A stretch of 64,000 bases of DNA from CBDCWQ01 sp965223435 (lineage in GTDB: Bacteria > Myxococcota > Kuafuiibacteriia > Kuafuiibacteriales > Kuafuiibacteriaceae), in the NCBI GenBank assembly GCA_965223435.1, contig CBDCWQ010000021.1, positions 124,001 through 188,000 on the forward strand, given 5' to 3'. This document shows positions 26,386-36,157 of the stretch, piece by piece (position 1 is the stretch's first letter; every line of letters starts with the position of its first letter). The notes under the pieces were generated by a model. It had not been told where the DNA came from and did no database searches. It saw only the letters and a list, made by a program, of their open reading frames with translations. A program made the translations under genes and the position numbers.

Positions 26386-29300
26386 ATGAAAACGCATCGT
26401 ACATTTGTCAAAAAGTCCCTCTTTGTGGGAAAGCTGGGGTGGTTCGCGGTTGCGATCACTGCTGCGCCTTCCCTTTTTGCGCAAGAGCAGGACCCTGTGT
26501 CGGCGCCCTCTGACCCGAGTCACTCGAACTCCCAAGTGGACGACGCAGTGGGAGGCTTTCGCACGGTGGTCTCGTTTAAGGTTCCTGAGTATCGTGGGTT
26601 GCAGCCAGAGCTGGGCGTGCAGTACTCATCGATGAGTAGCGCGAACAGTTGGGTTGGGCGTGGTTTTCAACTGATGGGTCCGTCGTTCATTGAACGAAAA
26701 TCACCGGGCGGTGGCGTTCCGAACTACGATGGAAACGATGACGACAGTCAGGATGTTTTTTATCTGGATGGAATGGAGCTCGTCAAATACGATAAGCTTG
26801 GGGGCGAATACGCAACCAAAATTCAGAACTACATGCGAATCCGAAGAAATCACCCTGAGGATGGACAATGGATAACTGAGTTTCCTGATGGTACACGACG
26901 CATCTACTCTCCGGTATTGTCGAATGCCGACAACGAGCCTTATCGATGGGCTGTATCCGCAGTCGAAAAGGATATCAGCGATAGCGTGACTCACCGGGTT
27001 GATTACCAGTACAAGGTTCAGCCTCAGCTTGAAGGCGATCTTCTCGATGATGTTTATCTCGATCAGATTGCCTACAACGGAGTTCGCATTCAGTTTCACT
27101 GGGAGCTTCGAGGAGACGCATTTTTTCGAGTTACCGGAGATCCCATGCCCACGGTTGTGAAGCACCGTCTCAAGACCGTCGAGATGCGGGTCAACAACCA
27201 GCCGCTAAGAGCATACCGGCTCGACTATTTGTCATTCCCCGAAGAAGATTCGGAGTCAGTGACACAGCGTGCTCGGCTGAATGAACAATCACTGCTGGCG
27301 GGGGTCCAAGAATATGGGCGTGATGCGACAGTGGACGAGAACGGGAACGTGTCGGGCCCAACGCATGTACCCGCGACCCGGTTCCAGTGGGATCTCCCTC
27401 CCTTGACGCTTGGTCTTCCCAATCGGTCCGCGGGGACGGGAGTGCCCGGGACGTGGGGGCTCTACGACAGCAACGGGGATGGCAAAGCTACCGTGCATTT
27501 GCAAAATTACTACAACAACAATTCTACTGTGCTGGACGATGATGGGGATACCTGGACCGAAAGGTCGCAAAGCACGCCGCGGGGCGATTTTAACGGAGAC
27601 TTCAGGCTCGATACCTCGCTCCCCGGAAGAGTTGGTTCCATACCGGATCGTTATCGACATGGCTGCACTTCGCTTTTTGGCGACATCGATGGAGACGGGA
27701 GGACCGACTACGTCGACCAAATGAGTGAAGAATTTGGACTCCATCACTGCGTAAAATATCCCGCATTCTATTATATATCCGACGGAAAAAATCTTGTGCT
27801 CACGGGTTCGGTTCCGCCCATTGGTCTGACCTACAACTACGACAGCGTGATGCTTGACATAACCGGTGACGGAAAAGACGAATTGATATCCTTCGCACGG
27901 TTTAGCGGTCGAAGCGGCGTTACTGTCCACAATTTCGCGTTAGGCAAGTCCGTCGGTCTCGGAGAGATACTTGCCTCTCCAGCCTTTAGTGCGACCTCCT
28001 TTGCGGACGTCAATGGAGACGGGATTGCAGATGTGGTCAGTGCGTACAGGAACGCCTTCTCCGTTCATATTTCGACGGGGACCGGTTTTTATTTCTTGGG
28101 TCGCTTTGACACCGAAACGGAAACGGAACGTCCCAATGATAAGGGTCACGCGGTTCCGCAGGCCCTGGCCGCGGATATGAATGGAGACGGTCTTGCAGAT
28201 TTGATCTACGTGCGCAAAGGGAATCCAGAACTCAGGGTGCGCTTGGGCACGGGTACCGATTTTGGGCCGGAGCATGTGTGGGCGGTGCTTCCTCACCGAG
28301 CCATGGGCAGGGCAATCCAAGCCGGCGACTACACAGGAGATGGTCGACCGGACATTGTGTACTATACGCGGCGAGAAAGTGGTCGCCGCTTTATCGGTGT
28401 GCCCTCGGAGGGCGCGCCCACCTATCGCGTGCGGGCGGTGGACAACGGTTACGGCGGTACCACCTCCGTGGAGTACGTTCCCTCTACCGAGTGGGATACA
28501 GAGCTTCCATCTGGTGGTCACAATGGATTGCCGAGCGGGATGATCCTTCAAACCGTTCGGCGCATAACCATCTCCGACGGTCGCGTGGATACGCCAGATA
28601 TGGTCACTGAATTCGAATACGCCCGGGCACGGTACAGCCGAGCAGAGAGAACCTTCCTTGGGTTCCGGACTGTCGACAAGACCTCTATTTGCGGCGAAGA
28701 GGTATGCGGACGGGAGGAAATTCGTTACCGGCTCGAGTACGGCACCCACGGGAGGCCCGAAAGCGTTCGCAAACTTGACGCTGGGGGCGGGGTCCTCATG
28801 CAGGAAATCAACCTGTTTTCTGAAGAAAAAGACTCAGGGGTGATCGCCGTTCGTACCGAAAGACGTTTTTCGAGTGAAATTGATGGCGACGACAAGGTAC
28901 GTACACGCGAAACTTCCTACGTTCATGATGACTACGGGAACATCATCGAAGAGATTGATCACGGTGCCCAAGGCTTGGTCGCCGAAGTGGTGACCAAGAA
29001 TGAATATTCGTACACCACAGATCCCAGTTTGCCCTACCAAGTCAATCAGGTCATTCGCAGGGTTGTGACTTCTGGCGACACGCTGCTCAAAGAGACGACC
29101 TTTGAGTACGACGCTTGGGGACAGCGGACGCAGGAGCGGGCTAGAGTCTTGGACGACGTTTGGGCGGAGAAACATTTTGAATACGACGAATATGGGAACG
29201 TGACTGCTGAGGTGGACCCGGTTCTTGGTCGGACGGAACGCGTCTTCGACCCGCTTTTCAACCAGTTCGTGATCAAAGAAACGAGCCCACAAGGCCACGC

Positions 29301-32300
29301 GGTGGTCATGGAGTGGGATGACGTCTGTCAACAGCTCAGTGCGGTAAGCATCAGCGGACTCGAAAGCTCGCAGGAACTCGAAGACTTACCAAGGACAACG
29401 TACGTGTATGATGTCCTGTGTCGCATCAAGACCACGACGTCTCCTTCGAACATTGTCACCGAGACCTCCTATTGCAACACGGATGAGGATTCGACCAACT
29501 CGTGTGGGGATCCGGAAGAACAGCACACCCGCGAGGAGTCCGAAAATGGAGCCTTGATGGCCTGGAGTGAGTCCTATTTTGACGGTCAACAAAGAACCTG
29601 GCGCATGCGAAACCCTGGCGGCGCCGGCCGAGCGATCCTTGTGGACACGGGCTATGATGGTCGCGGCTACAAGATGTGGAGCACAACGCCGTACTATGAC
29701 GATGAAGAGCCGAGGATCACGAGCCTGAAGTATGATGCCATCGGGCGACTCACGGAGACGATTCTTCCTCCTGAGGCTGATGGGACTCGTCCAAAAAAAG
29801 TCATCGAATACGGCTTGGCTACAGTCTTGTCTGATGCTGACGTGGATAGTGCGTTGGCCGGGGTCGCTCTTGCCTATCGGGGCATTACTGATGAGAAGGG
29901 AAACAAGACCGTCGAGCTCAGGGATATCCGCGGCCGAATTGTGCTGATTCACCAACCGGGAATTCGCCGAGTGGAGATGATCTACAGTCCTGACGGAAAT
30001 CTCTTACGGCTGCGGCAGGACGCATCGGTGCTCTTTCGATACGAGTACGACCTCCTTGGAAGACTGCTTCTTGAGGAAGATCCCGATCGTGGGGTCCTCA
30101 GTTATGCCTACGATGCGGCGGGGCGCAAAACTTCAGTGGAGCATGGGCCCAAGTCTGGGCCATCCATTCTCAGGACGGAGTGGGTCTACGACCTCATCGG
30201 CCGACCGATTGAGAAAAAAACGCTTCGAAGGGACAACGATAAGACCCCATGGGCGGTCGAGTCGGTCGCCATCCTCGGTTACGACGAGGCGAGCTCTCTA
30301 CCCGATAGCTTCAACGTTGGGCACTTGACCTCGGTGACGGATCTCGCCGGCACCCTCTCCATTTCGTACGATGCCGAGGGCCGAGAGATCCAACGGGCAC
30401 GAACCATCGATGCTGCTCATGTGGGTGACGGAGACGGAGAAGATCTCGGCCCCTATACCGTGGTCTCGCAATACGACGGGCTAGGACGACTCCGCGGACG
30501 GACTTACGATGAGGCAGCGGTCATCGCCGATCTTGTCTACGATGAGGCTGGCAGGGTGCTGGAAATTCCAGGAATCGTGACGGAAGCGGAGTACTTTGCG
30601 GACGGACGCGTCAAAGGATATCTCGGTGCAAATGGTCTTAGGACCGAGCGCACTTTCTATGAGCATCGCGACTGGATCAAGTCCATGCAAGTGGGCACTC
30701 CGAACCATCTGGTTCAAGATCTGAGTTACAACTATGATGTCCTGGGCATGATTTCGAGTGTTGAGAGCGCGAGCCCTGATGATAGCTGGTCGTACACCTA
30801 TGACTCCGGGCAACGTCTGATTTCGGCCATTCAAGCGGGTGATGAATCTCAGTCTCGAACGTTTCGGTATAATCGTCGAGACAACATTGTAAGCTCCGCG
30901 CTTGGCTGTTATGCGTACGATGGTATTCACCCCCACGCCGTGACCGAGGTGGGGACCCAAAGCTATCAATATGATGCGCTCGGAAACATGACTTCGCGAG
31001 GCGGCATGCCCATCGCGTACGACGGCGAAAATCGACCAGTCCAGGTTGGCGACGAGCGCATGGTGTATGACTACCTCGGTTCCCGGCGTATCCTAAGGGG
31101 CCCTTCCGAGACAACAATCTACCTTGATCATGGGTACGAACTCCAAATCGAAAACGCCGCGGCAGGTTATGACCCCTCCCGCTCCAGGGAATCACGAGAC
31201 CTTCCACCGAGCCGGGTGTTGCCGGATGCCTCTGGCCAGACAGGGTCGAAGACGAAGCCGACGGCCCGTCCGTCTGCGCAAGAACTCGTCAAAGCCGGTG
31301 ACGAACTGGCGAATCGGCTCGAGCGGGGAACGCTTGGTGGTCCACAAAGCGATGCTTTGCGAAAGACCATCTACGTGCAACTTGAAGAAGAAGTGGTGGC
31401 CAAGCGTGTCCACGAGGGCGAGGAGGCCACCGAGACCTACTGGATACACAATGACGTCCTCAAGTCGGTGCGTGCCATGACCAATGCAGCGGGAGAAACC
31501 GTGCTCGAGAAGCGCTATCTTCCCTATGGGGACGCGCAGCAATCGGAGTCTACGACGAAGTCGAACGCTGAGGTCCGTGGCTATATTGGGCAGGTCGAAG
31601 ATGCGACGGGGCTGGTTTATCTGAATGCGCGCTACTATGATCCCGAGATCGGCCGGTTTGTTTCACCAGATCCCACACCCCCAACAGAGTATGGCGTCGG
31701 CCCCAACCGATACGCATATGCGATGAATGATCCCATCAACCAGAGGGATCCGAGCGGGCTCGCCTCGGAGGACAAGGATGAATCTCCTTTTGCTGCATTC
31801 CTCCGAGAGGTCGCTCCTCATTTGCTCAACGTTCTCGTTCCCGGCTCCGGGGGTGTCCATTTGGCCCACGGCTTGGCTACCGGTCGGTTTGATGCTGAGC
31901 TTGACGGGGTTGCTCGGCAAATCTACACAGGTGACGCGCACTCGAGCGACGAGGCCTTTGAAGCCGCCAAGGAAACGGTAGTCGATGAAAATCCGTTCCG
32001 CGGGGGAAAAATTGGCATTGAGGGCGGAACGCCCAACCTGAGTCTCGATGGTGGTCGGGGTGGCGCCGCGGTGTCAGCCTCAGCCTCAGCGCTGGTTGGT
32101 TTGAGCTTTGAAAATGGACTCGAGGCCCAAGTCTCACAGAGTACGACTATCTCCTTGGTGGACACCGCAGCGCTATCGACTTCTCACAGCGTGAGCGTCT
32201 CCCAATTTAACGGGGTCAACGTCGACATCGTGCGCGTCCGACCGCTGGCGAAATTCGGTCCCGTGACCATCACGCCTCAGGGAAATGGGTTGGTGGACTA

Positions 32301-32370
32301 CAGCTTCTCATTGGGGTTTGGGAAGTTTAACTTCGCCACCGAATTCACCATAGATCACTCCAAGTTCTAA
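26386..32370 (+). CDS. Secreted SpvB/VCBS/RHS-repeat protein with unrecognised C-terminal tip
   Basis: A 1994-residue protein with a Sec signal peptide (LGWFAVAITAAPSLFAQEQ). The N-terminal SpvB-like part reads GGFRTVVSFKVPEYRGLQPELGVQYSS and WVGRGFQLMGPSFIERK. Five VCBS/FG-GAP calcium loops follow (DIDGDGRTD, DITGDGKDE, DVNGDGIAD, DMNGDGLAD, DYTGDGRPD), as in TcaB/TcC-type toxins. The middle and C-terminal halves carry many YD/RHS repeats (YDAWGQRTQE, YEYDLLGRLLLEEDPDRGVLSYAYDAAGRKTS). The RHS core ends in the hallmark GLVYLNARYYDPEIGRFVSPD...NRYAYAMNDPINQRDPSG at about residue 1785. After it come about 205 residues, rich in Ser, Gly and Val near the end, with no toxin motif I recognise. No small gene follows on this strand that could be an immunity gene. 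RBS AGGAA about 8 bases before ATG. Confidence 0.85.
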   Translation: MKTHRTFVKKSLFVGKLGWFAVAITAAPSLFAQEQDPVSAPSDPSHSNSQVDDAVGGFRTVVSFKVPEYRGLQPELGVQYSSMSSANSWVGRGFQLMGPSFIERKSPGGGVPNYDGNDDDSQDVFYLDGMELVKYDKLGGEYATKIQNYMRIRRNHPEDGQWITEFPDGTRRIYSPVLSNADNEPYRWAVSAVEKDISDSVTHRVDYQYKVQPQLEGDLLDDVYLDQIAYNGVRIQFHWELRGDAFFRVTGDPMPTVVKHRLKTVEMRVNNQPLRAYRLDYLSFPEEDSESVTQRARLNEQSLLAGVQEYGRDATVDENGNVSGPTHVPATRFQWDLPPLTLGLPNRSAGTGVPGTWGLYDSNGDGKATVHLQNYYNNNSTVLDDDGDTWTERSQSTPRGDFNGDFRLDTSLPGRVGSIPDRYRHGCTSLFGDIDGDGRTDYVDQMSEEFGLHHCVKYPAFYYISDGKNLVLTGSVPPIGLTYNYDSVMLDITGDGKDELISFARFSGRSGVTVHNFALGKSVGLGEILASPAFSATSFADVNGDGIADVVSAYRNAFSVHISTGTGFYFLGRFDTETETERPNDKGHAVPQALAADMNGDGLADLIYVRKGNPELRVRLGTGTDFGPEHVWAVLPHRAMGRAIQAGDYTGDGRPDIVYYTRRESGRRFIGVPSEGAPTYRVRAVDNGYGGTTSVEYVPSTEWDTELPSGGHNGLPSGMILQTVRRITISDGRVDTPDMVTEFEYARARYSRAERTFLGFRTVDKTSICGEEVCGREEIRYRLEYGTHGRPESVRKLDAGGGVLMQEINLFSEEKDSGVIAVRTERRFSSEIDGDDKVRTRETSYVHDDYGNIIEEIDHGAQGLVAEVVTKNEYSYTTDPSLPYQVNQVIRRVVTSGDTLLKETTFEYDAWGQRTQERARVLDDVWAEKHFEYDEYGNVTAEVDPVLGRTERVFDPLFNQFVIKETSPQGHAVVMEWDDVCQQLSAVSISGLESSQELEDLPRTTYVYDVLCRIKTTTSPSNIVTETSYCNTDEDSTNSCGDPEEQHTREESENGALMAWSESYFDGQQRTWRMRNPGGAGRAILVDTGYDGRGYKMWSTTPYYDDEEPRITSLKYDAIGRLTETILPPEADGTRPKKVIEYGLATVLSDADVDSALAGVALAYRGITDEKGNKTVELRDIRGRIVLIHQPGIRRVEMIYSPDGNLLRLRQDASVLFRYEYDLLGRLLLEEDPDRGVLSYAYDAAGRKTSVEHGPKSGPSILRTEWVYDLIGRPIEKKTLRRDNDKTPWAVESVAILGYDEASSLPDSFNVGHLTSVTDLAGTLSISYDAEGREIQRARTIDAAHVGDGDGEDLGPYTVVSQYDGLGRLRGRTYDEAAVIADLVYDEAGRVLEIPGIVTEAEYFADGRVKGYLGANGLRTERTFYEHRDWIKSMQVGTPNHLVQDLSYNYDVLGMISSVESASPDDSWSYTYDSGQRLISAIQAGDESQSRTFRYNRRDNIVSSALGCYAYDGIHPHAVTEVGTQSYQYDALGNMTSRGGMPIAYDGENRPVQVGDERMVYDYLGSRRILRGPSETTIYLDHGYELQIENAAAGYDPSRSRESRDLPPSRVLPDASGQTGSKTKPTARPSAQELVKAGDELANRLERGTLGGPQSDALRKTIYVQLEEEVVAKRVHEGEEATETYWIHNDVLKSVRAMTNAAGETVLEKRYLPYGDAQQSESTTKSNAEVRGYIGQVEDATGLVYLNARYYDPEIGRFVSPDPTPPTEYGVGPNRYAYAMNDPINQRDPSGLASEDKDESPFAAFLREVAPHLLNVLVPGSGGVHLAHGLATGRFDAELDGVARQIYTGDAHSSDEAFEAAKETVVDENPFRGGKIGIEGGTPNLSLDGGRGGAAVSASASALVGLSFENGLEAQVSQSTTISLVDTAALSTSHSVSVSQFNGVNVDIVRVRPLAKFGPVTITPQGNGLVDYSFSLGFGKFNFATEFTIDHSKF

Positions 32371-32406
32371 AGCGGGGTTTGGGAGCTCCGGGCGGAGGAA
32401 CGACCG

Positions 32407-33738
32407 CTAACTTTTCCCCTCCGGGTCTAGCAGGCCATGCTTTCGCAGTAATCGCTTAAAGAAATTCCTCTCCATCCCAGAGTTGCGGGCTGCTTTGCTT
32501 ATGTTGTTTTCGGCTCTTTCGAGCTGACTGGCGAAGTAGTCTCGCTCGAAAGCGTTGACCACTCGCTTTTTTTCTTCTTTGAAGGGGCCTGGGTTCGAAC
32601 GAAGGAAACGCTGCGGCATCTTGGATGCATTTGACGCAAGTCTTGCAGGAAGCGCCCCCAGCGTGATTGCTTGGGCGACCGCGTTGCGAAGCTCGCGAAC
32701 ATTGCCTGGCCAATCGTAACCCGTCGTCATCAGTCGTACGGTCGATTCCGAAAGTTTGAAGTTTTCTTGCCCTAGTTCTCGAAGCAAGCTCTTCACCAGG
32801 TCCGGAATGTCCTCGCAACGTTCCCGAAGTGGTGGGACAGGGACGTGAATCACGCCCAAACGAAAATAGAGGTCTTCCCGGAAGCGACCCTTCTCTACCG
32901 CTTCGTCTAGGTCGCGATGAGTGGCCGCAAGGACCCGAACGTTCACCTTGATCTGCTTTTCGCCGCCGACCGGACGAATAGTGCTGTTCTCCAGAACTCT
33001 CAGAAGCTTGGGCTGTACGTCGAGTGGAAGTTCGCCAAGCTCATCGAGAAAAACAGAGCCGCCATTGGCTCGTTCAAACACCCCTTGGTGGTTTCGATCG
33101 GCTCCGGTAAACGCTCCTTTTACGTGGCCAAACAACTCACTTTCGGCGAGGTGTGGTGCGAAACTTGCGCAGTCACATACCTCGAACGGCCGGCTCTTTC
33201 TTGCCGACCGGGCGACAATCTCCCGGGCTACGAGCTCTTTCCCAGACCCCGTTTCGCCACAGATCAGAACTGGGTAGTCCACCGCTTCGACTCGCTCAAG
33301 AATTCTGTAGAGGCTGCGCATAGGCAAAGAGGCGCCGGTAAGACGGCCGTAACTAAGCTGGTCGCTGAGTTCTTGCTGTTGCTCCGGGTCATTCGCCTGG
33401 AACGCCACTTTAGAGTCGCCCAGCAGCAAGAATGAGCCCAGCGGAATCGTTGCCTCACGTATCTTGACGCCTAGGTAGTAGGTTCCATTCTTGCTCCCTA
33501 AGTCTACGACCCGAAGCCCATCGGAAGCTATTTCAACGGACAGATGCTCGCGCGAAACGGTAGAATCAGAAAGGCGGACGTCGCACGCCTCGGAGGAACC
33601 GAGCCGGACCGTTCTTTTGCGTACGCACGCCGTAAGGCCCCTGTCCACACCATCGAGAACGTGAATAAGAATGCTTTTCGCACCGAGATCTTGCTTAACT
33701 CTCGAGCGCGATACGGTCTCTGTCTGAGTTTCCTTCAC
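32407..33738 (-). CDS. FHA-domain sigma54-dependent transcriptional activator
   Basis: A 443-residue enhancer-binding protein. An N-terminal FHA domain (about residues 25-115; VRLGSSEACDVRLSDSTVSREHLSVEI, LGSKNGTYYLG) should bind phospho-threonine. The AAA+ domain has Walker A GETGSGKE, the sigma54-contacting loop GAFTGAD, Walker B GGSVFLDELGELP, and the arginine-finger region LRVLENSTIRPVGG...VRVLAATHRDL. The C-terminus has a Fis-type helix-turn-helix (NNISKAARNSGMERNFFKRLLRKHGL). Architecture and length are typical. The upstream gene, 34 bases away on the same strand, encodes a Ser/Thr kinase, which strongly suggests that the kinase controls this activator through FHA binding. Target promoters are unknown. 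Confidence 0.92.
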   Translation of the reverse strand: MKETQTETVSRSRVKQDLGAKSILIHVLDGVDRGLTACVRKRTVRLGSSEACDVRLSDSTVSREHLSVEIASDGLRVVDLGSKNGTYYLGVKIREATIPLGSFLLLGDSKVAFQANDPEQQQELSDQLSYGRLTGASLPMRSLYRILERVEAVDYPVLICGETGSGKELVAREIVARSARKSRPFEVCDCASFAPHLAESELFGHVKGAFTGADRNHQGVFERANGGSVFLDELGELPLDVQPKLLRVLENSTIRPVGGEKQIKVNVRVLAATHRDLDEAVEKGRFREDLYFRLGVIHVPVPPLRERCEDIPDLVKSLLRELGQENFKLSESTVRLMTTGYDWPGNVRELRNAVAQAITLGALPARLASNASKMPQRFLRSNPGPFKEEKKRVVNAFERDYFASQLERAENNISKAARNSGMERNFFKRLLRKHGLLDPEGKS

Positions 33739-33772
33739 AGCAAGTTCCGCTGGCTTAGCCGCCGTTTCCGGG

Positions 33773-35557
33773 TCAATTCAACAGGTCGAGTTTTTTGCGA
33801 AGGACGCGTCCTGCGGGAACATCTATCGTGATTCGTTTTGCGATGTCAAATTCTGGGTTCTTGAGTAGCAACGTCACTCGACCTGCCGGAAGCTTTTCTT
33901 TGACCAGAGGCGTTGGACCTAGGTCCACTTCGTGGTGATAGACACGTACCCATGGCTGCGTCTGCAACGTGAGCTGACCTGTCGCCGCGATCGGCCGAGC
34001 TTTTTTGGCTGCAGTGCGCTGGCGCCGCAGTTTTCTCGTCCGCCTCGATCGAGCCGGAACCACCGGCTTTGACGCAGGTGGTTTACGAACAGAGTGATTT
34101 GCTTGCGGTTTGATCTGAGTTTCGCACTCAGTGTTATCGCCGGGAGCTCCAGTGGGTGGGGTGCTCGCGCGAAGAGTTCGGGTGGGAATGGGGCCCGGCT
34201 GGGTCACATCTGGCACCGCTTCAGCGTGCAAGATATTGGCGATGAAGCCAAGCGCGCCAAGAACCAAGGTAGGCCAGAACCAAGTTAAGCTTAAATTGAG
34301 GCGTGAGCGAAGGTGTGTAGGGGCTAAGCCTTTTGACCTCGTTCCTTCGTGGCTCCTCAACGAAGTCGCCGTCACGGGATGATGTGTTTCGGTTTCTCGG
34401 GGCGACATGACACGCTTCGTGCGTGTGCTGTCCTCTGGTGTCGACCCTAGCCCGCGTGACATTACACGTTTCGTAGGTGTGCTTTTTTCTGGCGCTGAAC
34501 CGCACTCGATTCGCTTTGTCTCATGTGGTTTCAGTCCGTCGGTTGGGTAGAGTTGTCCGCCCACCGCTGTTTGCGGCCCATGTCCAGACTCGCGATCTGC
34601 TTCGTCCTCGTTCAGCAGGTGGTGCATATGGATTGCTGTGGCGTCGCGGTGGTAACGTGTTTTGAGGTTTGCGAGCACCGAGTCCAGTGCGTTCGCGAAC
34701 TGAATCGCCTCGTAGCGGCGCTCTGGCTTTTTTTGTAGAGCTCTCATGACGGCTGCAGCAAGTTCATTCGAGATTTGCTCGCCCGGCCGAATCGGAGGTA
34801 GGACTGCAGTATGGTTGCGTCCCCTTTGAAAGCTTGCTTGGGGAAACAACGGACGGCCCGAAATGAGCTCATGAAGCACGACACCAAGCGAGAAGACATC
34901 GGTCCTTCCGTCCACATCGCCGCCACAGAAAATCTCCGGGGCTGCGTAGCCAGGCTTGCCGCGAATGGTTCCCACAAAGGTCTGATGCATTTGGGCGCTG
35001 CTCTTAGCGATACCGAAGTCAAGAATCTTGAGCTCTCCGTCAATGGTTACGAAGAGATTGTGCGGGCTTATATCGCGATGTACGATACCAAGAGAATCTC
35101 CTTTGTGTCCCTTGATACCGTGTGCATAAGCAAGTCCAAGGCATGCGTCCCGGACGAGACCCACAGCAACCTCGATGGGTAACAAGCGGCGCTGCTGCAT
35201 GAGTTTTTGTAGGACCTCACGCAAGGTCCAGCCAACCAACCACTCAAGAACCATGTAATGTGTGGCCCCGTCGTTGCTGGATGTAAACACACGTGCGATG
35301 TTGGGATGCTGAAGCCTTACACCGAGATCGCCCTCATCCTTGAAGAGGGCTACCACGTCTTTATTGGTAGCCAGAGAAGGACGAATTCGCTTAATCACGA
35401 CCATTCGGGCCACGCCCGAAGGGTTTAGCTCACGGGCAAGGAAGATCTCCGCCATACCACCCCGCGAAAGCCTCTGCTGGAGTTCGTATTGGCCGTACCG
35501 TTCGAACACGCTCGTCTCATCATACGCGAATTTCTCCTTGAGGACAGCAACAGACAC
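33773..35557 (-). CDS. Transmembrane serine/threonine protein kinase with PEGA domain
   Basis: A Hanks-type kinase of 594 residues from GTG 35557; the longer frame to 35737 would overlap the divergent gene and lacks kinase-like sequence. Kinase motifs: YGQYELQQRLSRGGMAEIFLA (Gly loop), VVIKRIRP (Lys), VHRDISPHNLF (HRD with catalytic Asp), LDFGIAKS (DFG), GYAAPEI (APE), DVFSLGVVLHELISGRPLFP. A Thr/Arg-rich linker with the repeated TKRVMS motif follows, then one membrane helix (WFWPTLVLGALGFIANIL). The external C-terminal part ends in a PEGA domain (GQLTLQTQPWVRVYHHEVDLGPTPL...). The PEGA domain on the outside may sense envelope or surface ligands. It lies immediately upstream of the FHA-sigma54 activator gene on the same strand, probably one operon. 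Confidence 0.9.
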   Translation of the reverse strand: MSVAVLKEKFAYDETSVFERYGQYELQQRLSRGGMAEIFLARELNPSGVARMVVIKRIRPSLATNKDVVALFKDEGDLGVRLQHPNIARVFTSSNDGATHYMVLEWLVGWTLREVLQKLMQQRRLLPIEVAVGLVRDACLGLAYAHGIKGHKGDSLGIVHRDISPHNLFVTIDGELKILDFGIAKSSAQMHQTFVGTIRGKPGYAAPEIFCGGDVDGRTDVFSLGVVLHELISGRPLFPQASFQRGRNHTAVLPPIRPGEQISNELAAAVMRALQKKPERRYEAIQFANALDSVLANLKTRYHRDATAIHMHHLLNEDEADRESGHGPQTAVGGQLYPTDGLKPHETKRIECGSAPEKSTPTKRVMSRGLGSTPEDSTRTKRVMSPRETETHHPVTATSLRSHEGTRSKGLAPTHLRSRLNLSLTWFWPTLVLGALGFIANILHAEAVPDVTQPGPIPTRTLRASTPPTGAPGDNTECETQIKPQANHSVRKPPASKPVVPARSRRTRKLRRQRTAAKKARPIAATGQLTLQTQPWVRVYHHEVDLGPTPLVKEKLPAGRVTLLLKNPEFDIAKRITIDVPAGRVLRKKLDLLN

Positions 35558-35578
35558 CTGCCCGCCTAGTATCCGACA

Positions 35579-36157
35579 ATGATCTCGGCTATATTTGTTG
35601 CTTGCCGGCAAGCAGGCGTTAATTCCTTTATGGTGCTCATCTCCATACTGTGTCTCGCCGTGAGCAGTCCCTCCAATGATGTAGACAAGGGTGTGTCTTT
35701 GTATGAGAAGCTTCATTTCACTGAGGCGATTCCTCATCTAGAGCAGGCTCTAGCCGACGTAACGCTGCCGCAAAATGAGAGAATTCGAGCGCTAGCCTAC
35801 CTTGGGCGAGCCCACGCCATACTCGGCCATCCGTTGAGTGCCGAGCAGGTTTTTATCAAGCTGCTGGAGCTAGAACCTAAGTATCGGATCGATGGTTCAA
35901 TGTCACCAAGGATCCGGCGTCCGTTCGATAAGGCGCTTGCAGCTCAAGCACAGACCCAGAAAGCCCATGGCGCGAAGGCTCAACCTTTGCCGGCGTTGGA
36001 TTTGCCGCCGAAGTACGAGCCTCCACCTCGCCTCTATCAACGACCGCTCTTTTGGGTGGCGGCGTCGGCGGTGGTCGTTGGCATTGGAACGAGTCTCTTC
36101 CTACTCTTTCGACCGAGTGAATCCGGACGAGGCATCTATGTCGAAAAACATCTTTGA
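35579..36157 (+). CDS. TPR-like protein with C-terminal membrane helix
   Basis: A 192-residue protein with a hydrophobic N-terminus (signal peptide: FMVLISILCLAVSSPS), followed by TPR-like helices (VDKGVSLYEKLHFTEAIPHLEQALADV, IRALAYLGRAHAILGHPLSAEQVFIKLLELEPKY). A Pro-rich linker and a membrane helix (PLFWVAASAVVVGIGTSLFLLF) end the protein. The start is ambiguous; ATG 35579 was taken, ATG 35630 being an alternative. It is transcribed divergently from the kinase/activator operon, with only about 20 bases between the two starts, so the promoters must overlap the coding sequence or lie within the genes. The downstream lipoprotein gene overlaps its end, indicating coupling. This arrangement (short TPR protein beside PEGA kinase) is often seen in Myxococcota; role unknown. 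Confidence 0.65.
   Translation: MISAIFVACRQAGVNSFMVLISILCLAVSSPSNDVDKGVSLYEKLHFTEAIPHLEQALADVTLPQNERIRALAYLGRAHAILGHPLSAEQVFIKLLELEPKYRIDGSMSPRIRRPFDKALAAQAQTQKAHGAKAQPLPALDLPPKYEPPPRLYQRPLFWVAASAVVVGIGTSLFLLFRPSESGRGIYVEKHL

Noticed and set aside
35558..35737. Longer kinase start at 35737
   Set aside because: The extra 60 residues overlap the divergent TPR-like gene and contain no conserved kinase sequence.
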